NCBI GenBank assembly: GCA_905181835.1
Contig: CAJIZF010000001.1
Coordinates: 310,001-374,000, forward strand
DNA from: an uncultured Flavobacteriaceae bacterium
Lineage (GTDB): Bacteria; Bacteroidota; Bacteroidia; Flavobacteriales; Flavobacteriaceae
Direction: 5' to 3'
Length of the DNA: 64,000 bases
The notes below the pieces were generated by a model. That model worked only from the letters and a program-made list of their open reading frames with translations. It made no database searches and was not told the DNA's origin. Numbering within the stretch: the first letter of the stretch is position 1; each line of letters opens with the position of its first letter. Of the stretch, positions 58,959-64,000 are shown one piece after another. A program made the translations under genes and the position numbers.

Positions 58959-60359
58959 TTATAGGTTTTTTGCAACAGTATCATCGTGTAAAATATCTTT
59001 TGTTTCGTTTAGTACCAAAGTCAACTTTTCTTCTAAACTCATAGTATCTTTTAGCTTCCCATCGTCTAACAAATTTAAAATAGCTTTGTCTTGAGCTCTT
59101 CCTCTTTTCATAGCCTCCGAGTAAGGAATATTAGCATTGAATGTTACTAAGGAATATTTAGAATTGTATTTTTTTGGGAAATTATCTTCAAATGCAACTT
59201 CTAGCTTTCTTTTTTCCTGAAATAATGGATTGGCTATGTGTTCTTTCATTTCATGGAAGTTATCAATTGCAAGATCCGCAATAGCATCTGCATCAATTTT
59301 TCTTTCTTTTTCAAATTCAAAGAAAGTTCTTTCCCAATTACCATCGTATTTTTCAATAAATTTATCTAATACCACCACGTCTTCAAAAGAAGCATTCATT
59401 CCCTGACCATAAAAGGGGACAATTGCATGAGCTGCGTCACCTAAAATTAATGTTTTTCCCATAACATTCCAAGGATAACATTTAACAGTTCCTAAAAAAG
59501 CCGTTGGGTTTTCGAAAAATTCTTGTGTTAAATTTGGCATTAATGCTTTTGCGTCTGGAAATTCTCTCTCAAAATATTCATTCACCTTTTCAGCGGTATT
59601 TAATTTTTCAAAATTATCTTTTCCAGTTTGATGTGCTAAAAATAAAGTAACCGTAAAACTCCCATCAAGATTAGGTAATGAAATTAGCATATTTTCACCA
59701 CGAGGCCAAATGTGTAAAGCCTTATGTTCGTCTTGAAATTTTCCACTTTTACTCGCAGGAATTGTAAGTTCTTTGTAGCTATGGCTTAACCAATCAATCG
59801 AAAAACTTAATCGAATACTTTTATCGTCAAACATATTATTTCTTACAACAGACCCAGCACCATCTGTACCAAAAATAACATCAGCTTTATAGGTGCTGCA
59901 CTCTTTTGTTTGATAGTCCTTGAAGACAGCCGTCGTATTTTTAAAATCTAATGATTCGCAACTTTGATTAAAAATTAAAGAAACATTGGGTAGTTTTTCG
60001 GCAGAATCCAATAATAACATATTTAATCCAGGACGTGATATGGAATTTATAAATTTATTTTCTTTACCACTATAAAGACTCATGAATTTATTTGACATTT
60101 TATCATGAATCATACGCCCAATCATAGGTAAACAAAGCTTTTCAACTTCATTTTCCAATCCAACCATTTTGATAGCTTTCATACCTCTATCTGAAAAAGC
60201 TAAATTAATCGATCGCCCAGCATCTTGTTCGATTTTACGCAAATCAGGTCTTTTTTCGACCAATGTCACTTGGAAACCTCTTTGACCCAGACGCAATGCT
60301 AAGAGGCTACCACAAAGACCAGCACCAATTATTAGTATATTTTCTTTTTTGTTTTTCAT
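58959..60359 (-). CDS. kmo: Kynurenine 3-monooxygenase
   Basis: FAD- and NADPH-dependent hydroxylation of kynurenine to 3-hydroxykynurenine. 466 residues; IIGAGLCGSLLALRLGQRG (FAD), the DAGRSINLAFSDRG segment characteristic of KMO, and LILGDAAHAIVPFYGQGMN. The C-terminal KMO-type region (KKYNSKYSLVTF, PYSEAMKRGRAQ) is retained. Its start overlaps the kynU stop by one base. Confidence 0.95.
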   Translation of the reverse strand: MKNKKENILIIGAGLCGSLLALRLGQRGFQVTLVEKRPDLRKIEQDAGRSINLAFSDRGMKAIKMVGLENEVEKLCLPMIGRMIHDKMSNKFMSLYSGKENKFINSISRPGLNMLLLDSAEKLPNVSLIFNQSCESLDFKNTTAVFKDYQTKECSTYKADVIFGTDGAGSVVRNNMFDDKSIRLSFSIDWLSHSYKELTIPASKSGKFQDEHKALHIWPRGENMLISLPNLDGSFTVTLFLAHQTGKDNFEKLNTAEKVNEYFEREFPDAKALMPNLTQEFFENPTAFLGTVKCYPWNVMGKTLILGDAAHAIVPFYGQGMNASFEDVVVLDKFIEKYDGNWERTFFEFEKERKIDADAIADLAIDNFHEMKEHIANPLFQEKRKLEVAFEDNFPKKYNSKYSLVTFNANIPYSEAMKRGRAQDKAILNLLDDGKLKDTMSLEEKLTLVLNETKDILHDDTVAKNL

Positions 60360-61645
60360 CAGTTTAGTATTTTTTTCAGACGTTGGATAAATTTATATAC
60401 ATCTTGATAACCATTATAAAGAGGTGCAGGAGCCACTCTAATAACATCGGGTTCTCTCCAATCACTAATTACCCCACTTTGAGTCAAAAGGGCGTGTAAT
60501 TGCCTGTTTGCATCTTTTACTTGAATGGATAATTGACAACCTCTTTCTTGAGGATTTTTAGGAGTAATGATATTAATTTTAGGGTTTTTTAAATCCTCAA
60601 TTAGATATTCTAGGAATCCAGTAAGTGATTTAGATTTTGTAACTAGATTTGAAAAACCTGCTTTGTCAAATAAATCAAGTGAGGCTCTTATTGCCGCCAT
60701 CGATAATATGGCAGGATTACTTAATTGCCAACCTTCTGCACCGGGTAAAACATCAAACTCATGACGCATATTAAATCTAGTTTGTTTATTATGTCCCCAC
60801 CAACCAGTAAACCTATTTAGTTTTGTATTATTAGCATGTCGTTCATGAACAAAACAACCTCCCAAACTACCTGGACCACTGTTTAAATATTTGTAGGTGC
60901 ACCAAACCGCAAAATCAGCGCCAGATTCGTGTAAATTAGGTTGAATATTTCCAACACCATGTGCAAGATCAAAACCAACCAGGCAATCGTATTTATGGCC
61001 GATTTGAGTAATTTTTTTTAAAGGGTATAATTGTCCTGAATAGTAATTAGTGCATCCTATCATTATTAACGCTATTTCATCCCCCTGTTCCTGCATTATT
61101 TGTTCTAAATCTTCCATCCGACATAACGCTTCTCCTTCTCGTGGTTTCCATTGAATTAAACCTTCTTTTTCGCAATAACCATGAAACTTTAATTGACTTT
61201 CCATAGCATATTTGTCAGAGGGGAAAGCATCGCTCTCAACAACTATTTTGTATTTTTTACGTGAGGGCTGATAAAAAGAAACCATCATTAAATGGAGGTT
61301 AGTTGTTAAACTATTCATAATTACCACCTCACTAGGTTTTGCACCTACGATTTTAGACATAGAATTTGTTAAAAACTCATGATATGGTAGCCAAGGATGT
61401 TTGGCATCGGTATGGCCTTCTACCCCAAGTTTTGCCCAATCATTGAGTTCTTGTTGTATGTAATCGGAGGTTTTTTTTGGTTGTAAGCCAAGTGAGTTAC
61501 CACATAAGTATATTAATTCCTCCCCTTTGTTATTGGTTGGAATCAAAAATTCATTTCTATACTTATTTAATGAATCTTCTTTGTCTTTTTTAATGGCAAA
61601 GTCTAAATTGTTTTCGTACATTAAAGTCATTGTTTTTGAACTCAA
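60359..61645 (-). CDS. kynU: Kynureninase
   Basis: PLP enzyme cleaving 3-hydroxykynurenine or kynurenine to (3-hydroxy)anthranilate and alanine. 428 residues; NSLTTNLHLMM, GFDLAHGVGN (PLP-pairing Asp), and the lysine segment WCTYKYLNSGPG, then RFTGWWGH. First gene of the leftward seven-gene operon; starts are divergent from the haloperoxidase-like gene. Confidence 0.95.
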   Translation of the reverse strand: MSSKTMTLMYENNLDFAIKKDKEDSLNKYRNEFLIPTNNKGEELIYLCGNSLGLQPKKTSDYIQQELNDWAKLGVEGHTDAKHPWLPYHEFLTNSMSKIVGAKPSEVVIMNSLTTNLHLMMVSFYQPSRKKYKIVVESDAFPSDKYAMESQLKFHGYCEKEGLIQWKPREGEALCRMEDLEQIMQEQGDEIALIMIGCTNYYSGQLYPLKKITQIGHKYDCLVGFDLAHGVGNIQPNLHESGADFAVWCTYKYLNSGPGSLGGCFVHERHANNTKLNRFTGWWGHNKQTRFNMRHEFDVLPGAEGWQLSNPAILSMAAIRASLDLFDKAGFSNLVTKSKSLTGFLEYLIEDLKNPKINIITPKNPQERGCQLSIQVKDANRQLHALLTQSGVISDWREPDVIRVAPAPLYNGYQDVYKFIQRLKKILN

Positions 61646-61653
61646 ACAAAAAT

Positions 61654-61703
61654 AAGGATTATTAAATTAATCAATTTTTATTATTAAAATTAAATTAATC
61701 CTT
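61654..61703. promoter_or_regulatory. Repeats in the divergent kynU/haloperoxidase-like intergenic space
   Basis: AAGGATTA (61654-61661) and TAATCCTT (61696-61703) form an inverted pair 34 bases apart. TTAAATTAATC occurs twice in direct orientation (61662-61672 and 61690-61700), 28 bases apart. They lie just upstream of kynU, where a repressor or activator operator would be expected. The region is very AT-rich, so chance similarity is possible. Confidence 0.35.
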
Positions 61704-61755
61704 TATGTTAGTAATAAAAACACTAATTTGATATTAATTTTTTATAAAAAAATCA

Positions 61756-63939
61756 GTGAAAAAAATAATATTTTTACTTATTTATTTATTCACTCATGCA
61801 GCTAATGCACAAGATTATTCAATAGCAAGAGCATGGAATGAGGAAGTTTTGCATGCTATTAGAAATGATTTTGCTAGACCTACTGTACATGCTCGAAATT
61901 TATTTCATACCAGTATAGCGATGTACGATATATGGGCGGTTTTTGATGAAAATGCTGACACCTTTTTTTTAGGTAAATCCTTAGGGGAGTTTAATTGCGC
62001 ATTTGATGGCTTTTATAATGATGTTTTAGTTGAGGAAAATCGTAAAAAAGCAATCAGTTATGCTATTTATAGAATTGTACAGCATAGATTTTCAAATTCT
62101 CCGGGAGTTGATGATATTTACAACTCTATCAATAGTTTTATGGATGAGTTGGGGTACAATAAATATGATGAGAGCACAGACTATCATAGTGGAGATGCTG
62201 CTGCTCTAGGGAATTATGTAGCGCAACAGATTATTGAATTCGGTTTACAAGATAATTCAAATGAACAAAATGATTATGCAAATTTAGTTTATGAACCTTT
62301 AAATGAACCCTTGAATACTGATGAGGAAGGAAATCCAAATCTAACAGAACCGAATCACTGGCAACCCCTTACCATGGAAGAATTTATTGATCAAAGTGGG
62401 AATTATCATCCTGGAGGTTCTCCAGAATTCTTAAGTCCAGAATGGGGTAAAGTAATTCCGTTTTCTTTAAAAGAGGAAGATCTTTCTATACATTCAACAC
62501 CTAATTATGATTATTGGGTTTATCATGATCCAACCAGCCCTTCTTATATACAAGAGGGTATTGGTTTAGAAGACCCATTTAAGTGGGGATTTACATTGGT
62601 GTCTATTTGGGGATCTCATTTAGATCCAAATGACGATGTGATGATAGATATTTCTCCAGCAAGTATCGGAAATATCTCTAGTTTTCCAGAAACTTTTGAG
62701 GAGTATAAAGATTTTTATAACTTTTTTGATGGAGGTGATTCAAGTGTAGGTCGGGAAATTAATCCTAGTACTGGTTTAGCTTACGAGGAACAAATGGTTC
62801 CAAGAGGAGACTATGCAAGAGTTTTAGCAGAGTTCTGGGCAGATGGTCCAGATAGTGAAACACCTCCTGGTCATTGGTTCACCATATTAAATTATGTAAA
62901 TGATCATCCGCAGCTCATAAAAAAGTTTAAAGGTGAAGGTGAAATATTAAGCAGTCTTGAGTGGGATATAAAATCCTACTTTATTTTATCAGGGGCCATG
63001 CATGATTCTGCAATTGCAGCATGGGGCATTAAAGGTTATTATGATTATATCAGACCCATGAGTGCGATCAGGTATATGTGTGACCAAGGGCAATCTTCAG
63101 ATACTAACCTTTCCAATTATAATCCTCATGGAATCCCCCTAGTTGATGGATTTATTGAAGTTATTCAAGAAGGAGATTCTTTGGAAGGCGATGGCCAAGA
63201 AAATATTGGTAAAATAAAATTATTTACATGGAAAGGGCATGAACATATTATTAACGCTGATTATGATATAGCTGGTGTTGGATGGATTCTTGCAGAGAAG
63301 TGGTTCCCTTATCAGAGACCTTCTTTCGTAAATCCTCCATTTGCAGGTTATGTATCTGGACATTCAACATTTTCGAGAGCTGCAGCAGAAGTACTAAAGC
63401 TATTAACAAACGATGAATTTTTCCCAGGTGGGATGGGAACTTTTGAGGTTTACACTAACGATTTTTTAAAATTTGAAGTAGGTCCGAGTATGGATTTTCA
63501 ATTACAATGGGCTACCTATAGAGATGCGTCAGATCAAACTAGTTTGTCAAGAATTTGGGGAGGGATTCATCCACCGATTGATGATATTCCTGGCAGAATT
63601 ATCGGAGAAAAAATTGGTAAAGCAGCTTTTTCGTTTGGGGAGAAATATTTTTCAAAAGAGGAATTGGAAGTGGAGAGTATCGTTTATCCAAACCCTTCGA
63701 ATGACTTTTTAAATTTACAATACCCATTTAATAACGAGAAGTTTAACGTTGATATTTTCGACTTAAATGGAAGAAAAATTTTAAACCAACCTCTTAAGTT
63801 TAATAATTTAAATCGTACAAGAATTGATATTTCTGGATTTAGTAAGGGGGTCTATATTTTGTACTTGATCGATACGAATAATAGGGAAGTAGCTGTGCAC
63901 AAAATTTTTAAAAAGTTAAATGCTCTAAAAATTCGATAA
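61756..63939 (+). CDS. Secreted PAP2/vanadium-haloperoxidase-like protein with T9SS tail
   Basis: 727 residues from a GTG start: signal peptide (ends about ANAQ, residue 18), a large helical N-terminal region with RPTVHARNLFHTSIAMYDIW, and a PAP2/haloperoxidase core with YQRPSF, YVSGHSTFSRAAAEV and SRIWGGIHPPID. The C-terminal about 80 residues form a type A T9SS sorting domain (YPNPSNDFLNL, GVYILYLI). The Lys of the first vanadate motif is displaced, so haloperoxidase versus phosphatase activity is open. Divergent from kynU. Confidence 0.83.
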   Translation: MKKIIFLLIYLFTHAANAQDYSIARAWNEEVLHAIRNDFARPTVHARNLFHTSIAMYDIWAVFDENADTFFLGKSLGEFNCAFDGFYNDVLVEENRKKAISYAIYRIVQHRFSNSPGVDDIYNSINSFMDELGYNKYDESTDYHSGDAAALGNYVAQQIIEFGLQDNSNEQNDYANLVYEPLNEPLNTDEEGNPNLTEPNHWQPLTMEEFIDQSGNYHPGGSPEFLSPEWGKVIPFSLKEEDLSIHSTPNYDYWVYHDPTSPSYIQEGIGLEDPFKWGFTLVSIWGSHLDPNDDVMIDISPASIGNISSFPETFEEYKDFYNFFDGGDSSVGREINPSTGLAYEEQMVPRGDYARVLAEFWADGPDSETPPGHWFTILNYVNDHPQLIKKFKGEGEILSSLEWDIKSYFILSGAMHDSAIAAWGIKGYYDYIRPMSAIRYMCDQGQSSDTNLSNYNPHGIPLVDGFIEVIQEGDSLEGDGQENIGKIKLFTWKGHEHIINADYDIAGVGWILAEKWFPYQRPSFVNPPFAGYVSGHSTFSRAAAEVLKLLTNDEFFPGGMGTFEVYTNDFLKFEVGPSMDFQLQWATYRDASDQTSLSRIWGGIHPPIDDIPGRIIGEKIGKAAFSFGEKYFSKEELEVESIVYPNPSNDFLNLQYPFNNEKFNVDIFDLNGRKILNQPLKFNNLNRTRIDISGFSKGVYILYLIDTNNREVAVHKIFKKLNALKIR

Positions 63940-64000
63940 AGAATTTCATGACCGCTAACAGTTCGAATAAGTTGCAGATTCTATAAATATTGTTGAAAAC
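63940..64000. other. Short 3' end of window without visible gene
   Basis: Sixty-one bases after the haloperoxidase-like gene hold no recognisable feature or terminator. Confidence 0.6.

Noticed and set aside
1..64000. CRISPR arrays, insertion sequences, prophage or toxin-antitoxin modules
   Set aside because: No spaced direct-repeat array, transposase, phage gene or recognisable toxin-antitoxin pair is present.

Overview
The window is a low-GC chromosomal segment of a member of the Bacteroidota, almost certainly a marine-type Flavobacteriaceae. Support comes from the division/cell-wall cluster order murD-ftsW-murG-murC-ftsQ-ftsA-ftsZ, a 287-residue primary sigma factor without region 1.1, type IX secretion (T9SS) components and cargo, TamL, a Na+-pumping NQR complex, and promoters of the Bacteroidota type (TTG-N17-TAnnTTTG). 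I see no insertion sequence, prophage, integrase or CRISPR array.

Layout. 1-8.9 kb: end of the division/cell-wall cluster, closed by a terminator after ftsZ. 9-11.1 kb: a YqeY-like protein, an EGF-like lipoprotein, tRNA-Arg(UCG) with an odd hairpin-rich flank, and rpe. 11.2-17.1 kb: a leftward housekeeping block (rpoD, pnp, rpsO, accD, fbaA). 17.1-27.9 kb: tamL, an rRNA/tRNA methyltransferase, porT, ubiE, trkA-trkH, an aminotransferase with a fatty acid desaturase, and rsmG. 27.9-34 kb: an envelope locus with two Omp28-related proteins, a small T9SS-sorted protein, a DUF6029-like outer-membrane protein and a TlpA-like thioredoxin. 34-44.7 kb: pruA, a T9SS plug-like protein and the complete nqrABCDEF operon with one small extra gene and apbE. 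44.7-54.1 kb: map, gpmI, peptidases and lipoproteins. 54.2-64 kb: tatA, a leftward seven-gene kynurenine/aminomuconate catabolic operon, and a divergent secreted PAP2/haloperoxidase-like protein with a T9SS tail.

How genes fit together. ApbE should attach FMN to NqrB and NqrC. PorT and the plug protein belong to the same export machine that handles the three T9SS-tailed cargo proteins. KynU, Kmo, ACMSD, aldehyde dehydrogenase and RidA form most of a tryptophan-to-aminomuconate route. 3-Hydroxyanthranilate dioxygenase, tryptophan dioxygenase and formamidase are not in the window.

The strongest anomaly is a set of single-base reading-frame breaks confined to about 28.8-51.8 kb. They hit a T9SS Omp28 gene (three times), nqrB, a thioredoxin-like lipoprotein, a BspA-like lipoprotein, the signal peptide of an M1 peptidase, and possibly that of an M15 peptidase. 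Nearly all are one extra base. Sequencing or assembly indels are the simplest explanation, so I annotate these loci at full length and mark the break positions.
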